Assembly (NCBI RefSeq): GCF_003991205.1
Contig: NZ_RXOZ01000031.1
Coordinates: 186,001-250,000, forward strand
Direction of reading: 5' to 3'
Length of the DNA: 64,000 bases
Source: Georgenia sp. SYP-B2076
GTDB lineage: Bacteria; Actinomycetota; Actinomycetes; Actinomycetales; Actinomycetaceae
Both the position numbers and the translations under genes were made by a program. The notes beneath the pieces were generated by a model, which did no database searches, was not told the origin of the DNA, and saw only the letters and a program-made list of their open reading frames with translations. Shown here in pieces: positions 54,008 to 63,238 of the stretch (the first letter of the stretch is position 1; the number at the start of each line of letters is the position of its first letter).

Positions 54008-54987
54008 CGCAGCCGCACCCGCGGGTCCAGCGCCGCGACGACGAGGTCGGAGAGCAGCGCGCCGGCCGCGACGCACACCCCGCCGAACGCGGCGAAGGCC
54101 ACAGCGCCGTTGACGTCCTGGCCTGCGATCGCCGCCATGCCGAAGGCCCCCATGCCGTGCCAGCCGAAGACCAGCTCTGTGAAGGTCGCCCCCAGCACGA
54201 GGCCCGCGACGGTGAAGGCGAAGTAGGACGCGGTGGGCACCAGCGCGGTCCGCAGGGCGTGGCGGCGCAGGGCCGTCGCCCGGCGCAGGCCCCGGGCGCG
54301 GGCGGCGCGGACGTGCTCGGCGCCCATGGTGTCGAGCATGAGGTTGCGCTGGATGCGGCTGAAGTAGGCGGCCTGCCCAGCGGCCAGGGCCAGCGTGGGC
54401 AGCAGCAGGTGCTGGAGGCGGTCCGCGACCGGCGCCAGCACGCCGTCGCCGTGGCGGCCCGTCTCGCCGAGGAACTCGAAGACCTGGGTGCCGGTGGCCT
54501 GGTTGACCCGGACGGCGACGATCTGCAGCACGACGCCGAGGACCAGGGCGGGCGTCGACACCACCAGCAGGGACGCCAGGGTCACGACGCGGTCGCCGGC
54601 CCGGTGGCGCCGCGTGGCGGACCACGCCCCCAGCGCCACCCCGGCGACGGTGCCGAGCACCGAGCCGAGGGTCATGAGCCGCACGGAGACCCACACGCGG
54701 GTGCCGATCTCCTCGTTCACGCTGGCGCCCGACGGCGTGCGCCCCCAGTCCCAGGACGTCACGACCCCGGCCAGCCAGGTCCGGTAGCGCTCGAGCAGCG
54801 GGGTCGCGTCGCTGAGGTTGTACGCCCGCAGCGAGGCCTCGACCGCCGCGCGGTCGAGCGGCGGGTTCCGCAGCTCGTACAGCGACCGGGGGTCGAGCTG
54901 GGACGCCGCGAGGAGGTAGACGAGGCTCACCGCTAGGACGAGCAGCACCACGTAGCTCACGAGCCTGCGGGCGAGGTACTGCAGCAT
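54004..54987 (-). CDS. ABC peptide importer permease, DppB type (importer 2)
   Basis: The 327-residue product begins MLQYLARRLVSYVVLLVLAV and has the EAA loop EHVRAARARGLRRATALRRH and TELVFGWHGMGAFGMAAI. It is the first gene of cassette 2. TAATCT (55092-55087, minus) about 100 bp upstream could be its -10 box. Confidence 0.92.
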   Translation of the reverse strand: MLQYLARRLVSYVVLLVLAVSLVYLLAASQLDPRSLYELRNPPLDRAAVEASLRAYNLSDATPLLERYRTWLAGVVTSWDWGRTPSGASVNEEIGTRVWVSVRLMTLGSVLGTVAGVALGAWSATRRHRAGDRVVTLASLLVVSTPALVLGVVLQIVAVRVNQATGTQVFEFLGETGRHGDGVLAPVADRLQHLLLPTLALAAGQAAYFSRIQRNLMLDTMGAEHVRAARARGLRRATALRRHALRTALVPTASYFAFTVAGLVLGATFTELVFGWHGMGAFGMAAIAGQDVNGAVAFAAFGGVCVAAGALLSDLVVAALDPRVRLR

Positions 54988-55129
54988 GGGCCAGCTTTCG
55001 GGCGCGCGGCGACGGACCGGCCGTGGCGGGCGGCTGCGCCGGGCCGCCGTCCCACGGGTTGACGGGCGTCTGAGCGGCGCCCGGCCAGATTACATGGCGG
55101 TCGGTGTCCGGAACGGTTCGGCGCGACCA

Positions 55130-55166
55130 CGAAGGGGACCGGAGGCGTGGCCTGCGGTCCCCTTCG
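55130..55166 (-). terminator. Terminator of importer 3
   Basis: A perfect 12-bp stem CGAAGGGGACCG/CGGTCCCCTTCG (55130-55141, 55155-55166), one mismatch, then AGGC/GCCT with a 3-nt loop. It lies just after the importer 3 ATPase stop and before importer 2. Confidence 0.9.
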
Positions 55167-55188
55167 CTGTGCTCTCGCGCGGTCCGTG

Positions 55189-56931
55189 TCAGACCAGCAG
55201 CGTGTCCTCGGGACCGGCCGGCACGACGTCGAGGGTCGAGCCGGGGATGGCCGCGAGCAGCTCGCGGGTGTATGCCTGCCGCGGGCTGTCGAAGACCTCG
55301 TCGGTGGTCGCCATCTCGACGATCTTCCCCTTCTGCATGACCGCCACGTGGTCGGCGATCTGGCGCACGACGGCGAGGTCGTGCGTGATGAAGAGGTAGG
55401 TCAGCCCGAGCTCGGCCTGGAGGTCGTTGAGCAGGGTGAGGACCTGGGCCTGGACGAGGACGTCGAGGGCGGAGACGGCCTCGTCGCACACGATCAGCTT
55501 CGGCTGCAGCGCCAGCGCCCGGGCGATGGCCACGCGCTGGCGCTGGCCCCCGGAGAGCTCGTTGGGGTAGCGCCGCATCGCGGACTTCGGCAGGGCCACC
55601 ATGTCGAGCAGCTCGGCGACCTTCTCGGCCCGGGCCTTCTTGTTCCCGACGCCGTGCACGCGCAGCGGCTCCTCGATCGTGCGGAAGATCGAGTACATCG
55701 GGTCCAGGGACCCGTACGGGTTCTGGAAGATCGGCTGGACCTGCCGGCGGAAGTCGAACAGCTGGCGCTTGTCGAGGCTGCCGACCTCCGTGCCCTCGAA
55801 GACGACCTTCCCGCTGGTCGGCTCGAGGAGGTTGAGCATGACGTTCGCCACGGTGGACTTGCCCGAGCCAGACTCCCCCACGAGCGCCATGGTGGAGCCG
55901 CGCGGGATGGCGAAGGACACGTCGTCGACGGCCCTGAACGTCTTGCCCGCGCCCGGCACGCCCCCGCGCAGGTGGAACTCCTTGGTGAGGTGCTCCACCT
56001 CCACGATGTTCGCGGCCTGGGCGGTGCCGGCGCTCGTGAGCAGCTCGGAGGACTCCTCGCCACGCTCCTTGGCGCTCTGGATCCGCCGGGAGGCGAGCGA
56101 CGGCGCCGAGGAGACGAGCCGCTGGGTGTAGGGGTGCTGCGGGTCGGCCAGGATCTGCCGGGCGGGGCCCGACTCCACCACGCGTCCGCGGTGCATGACC
56201 ACCAGGTGCTCGGCGCGCTCGGCCGCCAGGCCGAGGTCGTGGGTGATGAACAGGACCGCCGCACCGAGCTCCTTGGTGAGGTGCTCGAGGTGGTCGAGGA
56301 TCTGCCGCTGCACCGTCACGTCGAGCGCCGAGGTGGGCTCGTCGGCGATGAGCAGCTTCGGCCGCGCGGCCAGGCCGATGGCGATGAGCGCGCGCTGGCG
56401 CATGCCGCCGGAGAACTCGTGCGGGTACTGCTTTGCGCGCCGCTCGGCGTCGGGCAGACCCGCCTCGGTGAGGACCTCGTGGACGCGCTGCTTCGCGGCC
56501 GCGCCCTTGGCGATGCCGTTGGCGGCGAGGGTCTCCTTGACCTGGAACCCGATCTTCCACACCGGGTTGAGGTTGGACATCGGGTCCTGTGGGACCAGCC
56601 CGATCTCCTTGCCGCGGATCCCCTCGATCTGCTTGCGCGAGGGGTGCGTGATGTCCTGGCCCATGAAGGTGATGGACCCGCCGACCACCTTGCCCGTGCC
56701 GGGCAGCAGGTCGATGATCGCGTGGGCGGTCGTGGACTTGCCCGAGCCGGACTCCCCCACGATGGCCACCGACTGGCCCGGGTAGACGGTGAGGTTGGCG
56801 CCCCGCACGGCCGGGACCATCCCGGTGCTCGACGTGAAGGCGACCTCGAGGTCGCGGATCTCGAGCAGCGGCTGGGCGCCGTCCAGGTCCGCGGCCGGCT
56901 GCGTCGTCGTGTCGGTCATCGAGTGGCTCAT
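55189..56931 (-). CDS. Fused double ABC ATPase of peptide importer 3
   Basis: The 580-residue product has ABC domain 1 (VAIVGESGSGKSTTAHAIID, EFSGGMRQRALIAIGLA) and domain 2 (MALVGESGSGKSTVANVMLN, ELSGGQRQRVAIARALA), with intact D-loops and H-loops (FITHDLGLAAERAE, FITHDLAVVRQIAD). ATG 56931 gives an ATGA overlap with the permease. Last gene of cassette 3. Confidence 0.95.
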   Translation of the reverse strand: MSHSMTDTTTQPAADLDGAQPLLEIRDLEVAFTSSTGMVPAVRGANLTVYPGQSVAIVGESGSGKSTTAHAIIDLLPGTGKVVGGSITFMGQDITHPSRKQIEGIRGKEIGLVPQDPMSNLNPVWKIGFQVKETLAANGIAKGAAAKQRVHEVLTEAGLPDAERRAKQYPHEFSGGMRQRALIAIGLAARPKLLIADEPTSALDVTVQRQILDHLEHLTKELGAAVLFITHDLGLAAERAEHLVVMHRGRVVESGPARQILADPQHPYTQRLVSSAPSLASRRIQSAKERGEESSELLTSAGTAQAANIVEVEHLTKEFHLRGGVPGAGKTFRAVDDVSFAIPRGSTMALVGESGSGKSTVANVMLNLLEPTSGKVVFEGTEVGSLDKRQLFDFRRQVQPIFQNPYGSLDPMYSIFRTIEEPLRVHGVGNKKARAEKVAELLDMVALPKSAMRRYPNELSGGQRQRVAIARALALQPKLIVCDEAVSALDVLVQAQVLTLLNDLQAELGLTYLFITHDLAVVRQIADHVAVMQKGKIVEMATTDEVFDSPRQAYTRELLAAIPGSTLDVVPAGPEDTLLV

Positions 56932-57914
56932 CGGGTCCGCACCTTCGGGTCCAGGGCGTCGCGCGCGGCGTCGCCCATCATGATGAAGCCGAGCACGGTC
57001 AGCGCCAGGGCCCCGGCCGGGTAGAAGAGCACCGAGGCGTTGGAGCGCAGCGAGGCCTGGGCCTGGGAGATGTCGCCGCCCCAGGACACGATGGACGACG
57101 GGAGGCCGATGCCCAGGAAGCTCAGCGTCGCCTCGGCCACGATGAACGTGCCGAGCGCGACCGTGGCGTAGACGATGATCGGCGCCGCGGCGTTGGGCAA
57201 AATGTGCCGCGCCAGCGCCCCGAACCGGCTCACCCCGAGGGACTTCGCCGCCGTGACGTAGTCGTTGTTCTTGACGCTCATGACGGACCCACGCGTGATG
57301 CGCGCGATCTGCGTCCAGCCGAACGAGGCCAGCACCGCGGCGACGGTGATCGTCGTGCGGCTGTCGGAGAAGAGCTGCATGATCACGATGGCCGCCAGCA
57401 CCAGCGGGATCGCGAAGAAGATGTCGGTGACGCGCGAGAGGATCGTGTCGAACCAGCCGCCGAAGAACCCCGCGATGGCCCCGACGATGGTGCCGACGAT
57501 CAGCACGGCGATCGTCGTCAGGACGCCGACCGTCACCGAGGCGCGCGCCCCGTAGATCGTGCGCGAGTAGATGTCACAGCCCTGGCGGTCGAACCCGAAC
57601 GGGTGGCCGGCGGTCGGCGCGGCGAGGCTGTTGGCCAGCTCGCAGAACCGCGGGTCCTGCGACGTGAACAGCTGCGGGAACGCCGCGACGGCGCAGACCA
57701 GCACGATGATGGCGGCCGAGACCCAGAAGATGGGACGACGGCGCAGCTTCTGCCACGCCTCGCTCCACATGCTCGACGGCGCCCCCGTGTCACTGACGGC
57801 GTCGACGGCGCCCAGGCCCGTCTCGTCGAGCTCCGCGAAGAAGTGCTCCTGGTGGCGGCGGACCGCGAGCGGCTCGGGGCCGCGCGATGGACCGGTGTGG
57901 GTGATGTCAGGCAT
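56928..57914 (-). CDS. ABC peptide importer permease, DppC type (importer 3)
   Basis: The 328-residue product has an N-terminal cytoplasmic region of about 60 residues, a helix FWVSAAIIVLVCAVAAFPQL, a periplasmic loop with PTAGHPFGFDRQGCDIYSR, and EAA loop DYVTAAKSLGVSRFGALARH. It ends GDAARDALDPKVRTR. Overlaps dppB by 8 bp. Confidence 0.94.
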   Translation of the reverse strand: MPDITHTGPSRGPEPLAVRRHQEHFFAELDETGLGAVDAVSDTGAPSSMWSEAWQKLRRRPIFWVSAAIIVLVCAVAAFPQLFTSQDPRFCELANSLAAPTAGHPFGFDRQGCDIYSRTIYGARASVTVGVLTTIAVLIVGTIVGAIAGFFGGWFDTILSRVTDIFFAIPLVLAAIVIMQLFSDSRTTITVAAVLASFGWTQIARITRGSVMSVKNNDYVTAAKSLGVSRFGALARHILPNAAAPIIVYATVALGTFIVAEATLSFLGIGLPSSIVSWGGDISQAQASLRSNASVLFYPAGALALTVLGFIMMGDAARDALDPKVRTR

Positions 57915-58833
57915 AACGGATCCTCGGGTCCAGGGCCGCGTAGAGCAGATCGACGAGCAGGTTCGCGACGATGTAGATCAGCACGAGCACGGTGGTCAGG
58001 GACACGACGGTGGCGGCCTCTCCCTGGGTGATCGCCCGGAAGAGCGTGCCGCCGACGCCGTTGATGTTGAAGATGCCCTCGGTGACGATGGCGCCGCCCA
58101 TGAGCGCACCGAGGTCCGCACCGAGGAAGGTCACCACGGGGATGAGGGAGTTGCGCAGCACGTGCACGTTGATCACGCGCGGCCGGGACAAGCCCTTCGC
58201 GGTGGCGGTGCGCACGTAGTCGGCGCCCAGGTTCTCGGACACCGACGTGCGCGTCAGGCGCAGGACGTAGGCGAAGGAGACCGCGCCCAGCACGATCGCC
58301 GGCATCAGCAGGCTCTCGAACGAGACGTTGCCGCCCACGGTGGTGGGGAGCCAGGAGAGCTTCACGCCCACGACGAACTGCAGCACGAAGCCGATCACGA
58401 AGGTCGGCACCGCGATGACGACGAGACTGATGACCAGCAGCGTCGAGTCGAAGATGCCGCCCTTGCGCAGGCCGGAGAGCAGGCCGGCGGCCACGCCGAA
58501 GATGGCCTCGAAGACCAGCGCCATGACCGAGAGCTTGAACGTGATCGGCAGCGCCTCCTTGATGACGTCGAAGACGTCACGGCCGGAGAACGTGATGCCG
58601 AAGTCAAGCGTGAGAATGCCCTGGAGGTAGAGCAGGTACTGCACGATGAACGGCTCATCGAGGTTGTAGCGCTGCCGGAGCTGGTCCTGGACGGCCTCCG
58701 GCAGCCCGCGGTCACCGCCCAGCGCCGCGATGGGGTCGCCGGGGAGGGCGAAGACCATGAAATAAATGAGCAGGGTGGCCCCAAGAAACACAGGGATCAC
58801 CTGCAAAACCCTGCGCCCGATGTACTGGAGCAT
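57907..58833 (-). CDS. ABC peptide importer permease, DppB type (importer 3)
   Basis: The 308-residue product begins MLQYIGRRVLQVIPVFLGAT and has EAA loop DYVRTATAKGLSRPRVINVH, TEGIFNINGVGGTLFRAI and C-terminal ALDPRIRYA. The start at 58833 is fixed by GAGGAG 6 nt upstream. A hairpin separates it from the binding-protein gene. Confidence 0.95.
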   Translation of the reverse strand: MLQYIGRRVLQVIPVFLGATLLIYFMVFALPGDPIAALGGDRGLPEAVQDQLRQRYNLDEPFIVQYLLYLQGILTLDFGITFSGRDVFDVIKEALPITFKLSVMALVFEAIFGVAAGLLSGLRKGGIFDSTLLVISLVVIAVPTFVIGFVLQFVVGVKLSWLPTTVGGNVSFESLLMPAIVLGAVSFAYVLRLTRTSVSENLGADYVRTATAKGLSRPRVINVHVLRNSLIPVVTFLGADLGALMGGAIVTEGIFNINGVGGTLFRAITQGEAATVVSLTTVLVLIYIVANLLVDLLYAALDPRIRYA

Positions 58834-58952
58834 CAGGTCTCCTCCTCGTTCGAATTTCGCGTCTCGCGCTGCGGTGGCCACACGCGCCGTACGACAATAC
58901 GCCGCGGACAGCCGTCTACGAATTGCTGTGATCCGTCCCACAGCACAGATGT

Positions 58953-58982
58953 GGGGGGCGAGACCGTGAGGTCCCGCCCCCC
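58953..58982 (-). terminator. Hairpin between binding-protein gene and permeases of importer 3
   Basis: The arms 58953-58965 and 58970-58982 pair at 12 of 13 positions around GTGA. It lies directly after the binding-protein stop. It is a typical attenuating or stabilising hairpin that lets the binding protein outnumber the permeases. Confidence 0.8.
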
Positions 58983-59013
58983 AATAACCGTCACAGATGC
59001 GGCTGCATCAGCG

Positions 59014-60639
59014 TCAGTTCTTGGTCACCTCGTACATCTGCGGGATGCTGTTCCAGCTGAACTCCACGTTTTCGACGCCCTCGGCCCAACCGCCGTTGAC
59101 GTTGGAGTACCACAGCGGCACCTGCGGGAGATCTGTGAAGAGAATCTCCTGCGCCTTCTGGTACAGGGTGGTCGCCTCGTCGACGGAGCCCGCGGTGGCG
59201 GCCTCCTTCAGGAGCGCGTCGAACTCGGGGTTCGTGTACTGGCCGTCGTTGGAGCCGGCGCCGGTGGCGAACATGGCCCCCAGCGAGTTGTCCATGCCCG
59301 GCCAGTCGAACTGCCAGCCGGAGCGGAACGCGCCCTTCATCGTGCCGGCGTCGCGGTCGTCGAGCAGCGCCTGGAAGGCCGGGTAGGGCTGGCCCTCGAC
59401 GTCGATGCCCAGGGTGTTGCGGATCGAGTTCGCCACGGCGTCGACCCAGGTCTGGTGGCCGCCGTCGGCATTGTAGGCGATGAAGAACGTGCCGGTGTAC
59501 GGCTCGATCGCCTCGGCCTGCGCCCACAGCTCCTTGGCCTTCTCCGGGTCGAACGCGAGCACCTCGGAGCCGGGGATGGAGTCGGACCAGCCGTTGACCA
59601 CCGGGGAGGTGAAGTCGGTGGCCGGGGTGCGGGTGCCCTGGAAGATCGTCTCGGTGATCTCCTGGCGGTTGATCGCGTGGGAGATGGCCTGACGACGCAG
59701 GTGGCCCGCCTCGCCCGCGAACTCCGGCAGGTACTCCGGGAACGTGAAGGACTGGAAGATGGCGGCCGGCTGGTTGACCGAGCGGCCCGCCAGCTCGTCC
59801 TCATAGGTGGCGAATGCGGAGTCCGGGATCGCGTCGATGACGTCGAGGTTCCCACCGAGGAGGTCGTTGTACGCCGCGTCCTGGGTGTCGTAGAACTTGA
59901 CGGTGACGCCGCCGTTCTGCGGGACGCGCTCGCCCTTGTACTCCGGGTTCGGCACGAGCGTGGCCTGGACGTTGTGCTCCCAGGCCCCCTCGCCGTCGAG
60001 CATGTACGGGCCGCTGGCGATGGGGTTCTCGCCGAAGGCCGCCATGTCCGCGAAGGCGGACTCGGGCAGCGGCGCGAACGCGGTGTAGCCCAGGCGCAGC
60101 GGGAAGTTGGCGTCGGGCGCCGTGAGGGTGACGGTGAAGGTCTTGTCGTCGACGACCTTGAGGCCGGTCAGCTCCGAGTCGACATCCCAGGAGAAGCCCT
60201 CGATGGTCTCGAAGAAGTAGCTGTTCGCCTGCGCGTTGCTCAGCAGGGCGCCGTAGTTCCAGGCGTCCACGAAGCTCTTGGACGTGATGGGCGTCCCGTC
60301 GGAGAACGTCCAGCCGTCCTTCAGGGTGATCGTGTAGGTCTGGTTGTCCTCGGTCTCGATGGACTCGGCGACCTCGTTGTGCGTGCTGCCCTCGGCGTCG
60401 TAGTACACGAGGCCGGCGAAGATCATGTCGGTGATCTTGCCGCCGTTGGTCTCGTTGGTGTTCGCCGGAAGGAGCGGGTTCTGGGGCTCACCGCCATTGA
60501 CGGTGACGACCGCGGTGCTCGCGCCGCCGTCCGCAGCTGTGGTGTTCTCGTCGCTGGTGTCACTCGAGCTGCACGCGGCAAGCACGAGGGAACCGGCGAG
60601 GACTGAGGCGGCCACGCCCGCCATACGCCTGGTCTTCAA
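59014..60639 (-). CDS. Peptide-type ABC substrate-binding lipoprotein (SBP family 5, importer 3)
   Basis: The 541-residue product has a lipoprotein signal (KTRRMAGVAASVLAGSLVLA, then AC lipobox), a Thr/Ser/Asp linker, and the fold VVTVNGGEPQNPLLPANTNE, TLKDGWTFSDGTPITSKSFV, HLRRQAISHAINRQEITETI, TDLPQVPLWYSNVNGG. The start is most likely TTG at 60639: AGGAGG lies 4 nt before it and it supplies the basic KTRR n-region. The first ATG (60624) would remove most of it. It is the first gene of cassette 3. Confidence 0.93.
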   Translation of the reverse strand: MKTRRMAGVAASVLAGSLVLAACSSSDTSDENTTAADGGASTAVVTVNGGEPQNPLLPANTNETNGGKITDMIFAGLVYYDAEGSTHNEVAESIETEDNQTYTITLKDGWTFSDGTPITSKSFVDAWNYGALLSNAQANSYFFETIEGFSWDVDSELTGLKVVDDKTFTVTLTAPDANFPLRLGYTAFAPLPESAFADMAAFGENPIASGPYMLDGEGAWEHNVQATLVPNPEYKGERVPQNGGVTVKFYDTQDAAYNDLLGGNLDVIDAIPDSAFATYEDELAGRSVNQPAAIFQSFTFPEYLPEFAGEAGHLRRQAISHAINRQEITETIFQGTRTPATDFTSPVVNGWSDSIPGSEVLAFDPEKAKELWAQAEAIEPYTGTFFIAYNADGGHQTWVDAVANSIRNTLGIDVEGQPYPAFQALLDDRDAGTMKGAFRSGWQFDWPGMDNSLGAMFATGAGSNDGQYTNPEFDALLKEAATAGSVDEATTLYQKAQEILFTDLPQVPLWYSNVNGGWAEGVENVEFSWNSIPQMYEVTKN

Positions 60640-61096
60640 TGTTCCTCCTGATGAGAGAGCACGATGCTCTTCCGGCCCAGAGCCGCGCGCAGCACGCTCG
60701 GCGACACAGCCGACGCTGGGTAGGTTTCGGCAAGGATAGATCTCGGTCCGGCCCGGAACGAAATAGGGTAGCTGATCGTTACGCGATCGTGACCACCATG
60801 TGAGACGTCCCACACGGACGTACCTGAGACGCCACGCGGCCGTTTGCCCGAAACCGCACGTTTGCACGGTGTTCACCCCGGCAGCGGGGCCAGTCGACGG
60901 GCACGCCCCAACGACCGGCTGGGGCCCCGGACGGGAGGACGGCGCGCGGCGGCCTGGGACACCCGGGTCCGTTAACGCTTTGCCGGGGAGTCGCGACCGA
61001 TGCGGCCGCCCGTCGGGGGTTCGGCGGTGCCGGCGGCCGCCCGTCGGGGGTTCGGCGGTGCCGGCGGCTGGGCGCTCGGGGCGCCGACGCCGGAGC
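60640..61096. other. Intergenic region upstream of importer 3
   Basis: No gene is seen in 457 bp. The part next to the gene is AT-richer and has a possible -10 TACCCT (minus, about 60765-60770) and the small inverted repeat ATCG-ttacg-CGAT. At 61002-61063 a 31-bp unit is present twice in tandem with a third partial copy. Confidence 0.55.
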
Positions 61097-61525
61097 TCAG
61101 CGGCCGCCGAAGCGGCGGCGCTTGCGCAGCGCCCAGGACAAGGACACGACGGCGATCGCGCCGACGATCTGGCCGCCGAGGATGATGCGGTTGAGGTCCA
61201 TGGCGGGCTGCCAGTGCACCTTGCCCTCGCGGATGACGTAGACCCCGACCGGCCGGGCGCGCACGCCGAAGCCGCCGCCACCGCCGGAGCCTTCACCCGC
61301 CTCGTGGTGACCGTGACGCCCCTCGGGCCTGGGCGGCTCACCCGGCCGCTGCTCCCCCGTCAGGCCACTTCCGAAGCCCATGCCGCTCCCGCCCATGATC
61401 TTCGCGACCGGGATCACCAGCACGCCCTCGTGCTGGTAGGCCTCGCCGAAGACCCGTCGCACCGTCAGTGCCTCGCGGGCGCTCTCGGTGGGGAGGTTGA
61501 CGTTGCCTGTGACCGACTCGTTCAT
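61097..61525 (-). CDS. GerW/YtfJ family (spore-protein-like) protein
   Basis: The 142-residue product has VRRVFGEAYQHEGVLVIPVA, KIMGGSGMGFGSG, a Gly-rich stretch and VRARPVGVYVIREGKVHWQP as in the GerW (YtfJ) family. A C-terminal hydrophobic segment (about residues 113-131) with a basic RKRRR end suggests a tail anchor. The family was named from Bacillus sporulation but is widespread in non-sporulating actinobacteria, where its role is unknown. Confidence 0.85.
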   Translation of the reverse strand: MNESVTGNVNLPTESAREALTVRRVFGEAYQHEGVLVIPVAKIMGGSGMGFGSGLTGEQRPGEPPRPEGRHGHHEAGEGSGGGGGFGVRARPVGVYVIREGKVHWQPAMDLNRIILGGQIVGAIAVVSLSWALRKRRRFGGR

Positions 61526-61602
61526 CGTGGCCTCCGGGGGCGGGCGGCGGTGCGTCGAAGGGGTGCGGCGAGTCCAGCGTAGGGGCGGGCCGCGCCGCCC
61601 GG

Positions 61603-62394
61603 CTACAGCGGGCGGACCTCGAACCGCCGGTTGACCAGGCTGGGGTTGCGCTCGCGCACGGCGCTGATGCGCTCGGCCACAACCTCGGCGACCACCACGC
61701 CAGGTTCCTCTCCCGCCGATGCCAGCACCTCGCCCATCGGGTCGACGACCATGCTGTGGCCCGTGCAGTGCGGCCCCGTCTGACCGCTGGCCAGCACGTA
61801 GGCGGTGTTCTCGATGGCGCGGGCCCTGGCGAGGGTGACCCAGTGGTCCACCTTGCCCGGCCCGGCCGCCCAGGCCGCGGGCACGGCGAGGACGTCGGCG
61901 CCGGCGTCGACGAGGAAGCGCGCCATCTCGGGGAACCGCAGGTCGTAGCAGGTCATCACGCCCACGTGGAGCCCTCCCAGTTCCAGGACCAGCGCCTCGG
62001 GCCGATGGGCGGTGAGCCGGTCCGACTCACGGTCCCCGAACGCGTCGTAGAGGTGGACCTTGCGGTACACGCCGACCAGCTCGCCCCCCTGGTTGACGGC
62101 GATCACGGCGTTCGCGGGCCGCGCCGCGCCGTCGGCCGGGCGCTCGGTCATGCCGACCACCACCGCGATGCCGTGCTCGTGCGCCGCGCGGGCGATCGCG
62201 CCGGCGAAGGGACCGCCCAACGTCTCGGCGGCGTCCAGGAGCGAGGCGGCGCCGGGCTCGTAGGACATCGTGTACTCGGGAAGCACCACAAGACGCGCCC
62301 CAGCCGCCGCGGCGCGCGCGACCAGGTCGGTGGCCTCGGCCAGGTTCGCTGTCTTGTCCGTCGTGGCGCTGAGCTGCGCGACACCCATGAGCAT
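61603..62394 (-). CDS. Carbon-nitrogen hydrolase (nitrilase superfamily)
   Basis: The 263-residue product has the Glu-Lys-Cys triad: E40 in VVLPEYTMSYEPG, K112 in YRKVHLYDAFGDRE and C149 in VGVMTCYDLRFPEMARF. The pattern suits the omega-amidase/deaminated-glutathione amidase type. Start candidates are GTG 62403, ATG 62394 and ATG 62388; 62394 is best placed after GCAGGGTGAG. Exact substrate unproven. Confidence 0.92.
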   Translation of the reverse strand: MLMGVAQLSATTDKTANLAEATDLVARAAAAGARLVVLPEYTMSYEPGAASLLDAAETLGGPFAGAIARAAHEHGIAVVVGMTERPADGAARPANAVIAVNQGGELVGVYRKVHLYDAFGDRESDRLTAHRPEALVLELGGLHVGVMTCYDLRFPEMARFLVDAGADVLAVPAAWAAGPGKVDHWVTLARARAIENTAYVLASGQTGPHCTGHSMVVDPMGEVLASAGEEPGVVVAEVVAERISAVRERNPSLVNRRFEVRPL

Positions 62395-62502
62395 GGCGCT
62401 CACCCTGCCATGCGGGTCCGACACGTGCCGCGCCCCGACCGGATCCCGGTGCCCGGAGGGGTGGGGGCCGCCGCGCCCCACCGGGCACGGCGGCCCGGCG
62501 CC

Positions 62503-62916
62503 CTACCCGGTGCCCGTGCACGGGTGGCTCTCGGCGCGTGCGCCGCGCCGCCGCCGCTGCCGCTCCGTCACGCCACCGTAGACGCCCCGCTCGGCGGGGT
62601 GGCGCCGGCCGTAGTCGGCACAGGCGTCGAGCGCGGGACAACCGCGGCAGAGCGCCGCGGCACGTTCCTGCTCAGTGGGGAGGTCCGAGGTCCAGCCGGA
62701 CTCGAGCTCGCTCCAGAAGACGCACGGGATGCGCATGCCCGCGGCGAGGACCTGGCGCAGGTGGGCGACGAACCTCGCCTGGTCCGCCTCGAGCGCCCGG
62801 TCGACCTCGTACTCGGCGGGGCGTGCGGGATAGCCGTGCCGCCGCCAGGGCGTGTCGTCGAGATACCTGTCGGCGAAGGTCGGCGCGGCCGTGGACGCGT
62901 ATCGGCCGGGGAGCAT
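62503..62916 (-). CDS. WhiB-family iron-sulfur transcriptional regulator
   Basis: The 137-residue product has cysteines at 65, 90, 93 and 99 (C...CxxCxxxxxC), which bind a redox-sensitive [4Fe-4S] cluster. GVYGGVTERQR and a basic RRRR tail for DNA contact follow. The N-terminal 60 residues are not conserved; ATG 62916 is the first plausible start but a GTG slightly upstream is possible. Wbl subclass not assignable by eye. Confidence 0.9.
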   Translation of the reverse strand: MLPGRYASTAAPTFADRYLDDTPWRRHGYPARPAEYEVDRALEADQARFVAHLRQVLAAGMRIPCVFWSELESGWTSDLPTEQERAAALCRGCPALDACADYGRRHPAERGVYGGVTERQRRRRGARAESHPCTGTG

Positions 62917-63226
62917 CAGCGGTCGGACGCTTCCTGTGCGGGGCGGATCCGGACGACGTGGCCCGCGCGGAGCAAGGGGGTCCGGCCGGCGCCGTCGGGC
63001 GGGAGTGGGGTGAGGCGGGCGGTGCTCGTGCACATCTGAGTTCGTGACCTTCCGTGCCCTGAGGAACGTTGTGGAAGGTATTCCGCCGGAGCGGGCGGTT
63101 CGGATGCAGGGCGTTGCAGGAAGCTGTTCCGCCGGCGCTCGCTCGGGCGGGCCGGGCGGCTTCGGTTCGCGGTCTCGGCCGGCGGTCGACGCGCACCACG
63201 GCGTTGCCGGGGATGACGCCCGGTGG
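62917..63226. other. Intergenic region between divergent whiB and glycosyltransferase genes
   Basis: No gene is supported. The centre (about 63040-63130) is less GC-rich and probably holds the whiB promoter, but I cannot assign -10/-35 boxes with confidence. Confidence 0.5.
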
Positions 63227-63232
63227 GACCCT
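63227..63232 (+). promoter_or_regulatory. -10-like box of leaderless glycosyltransferase promoter
   Basis: GACCCT resembles TACCCT and ends 6 nt before the GTG at 63239, the same geometry as other leaderless genes in this window. Confidence 0.35.
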
Positions 63233-63238
63233 CGGCAT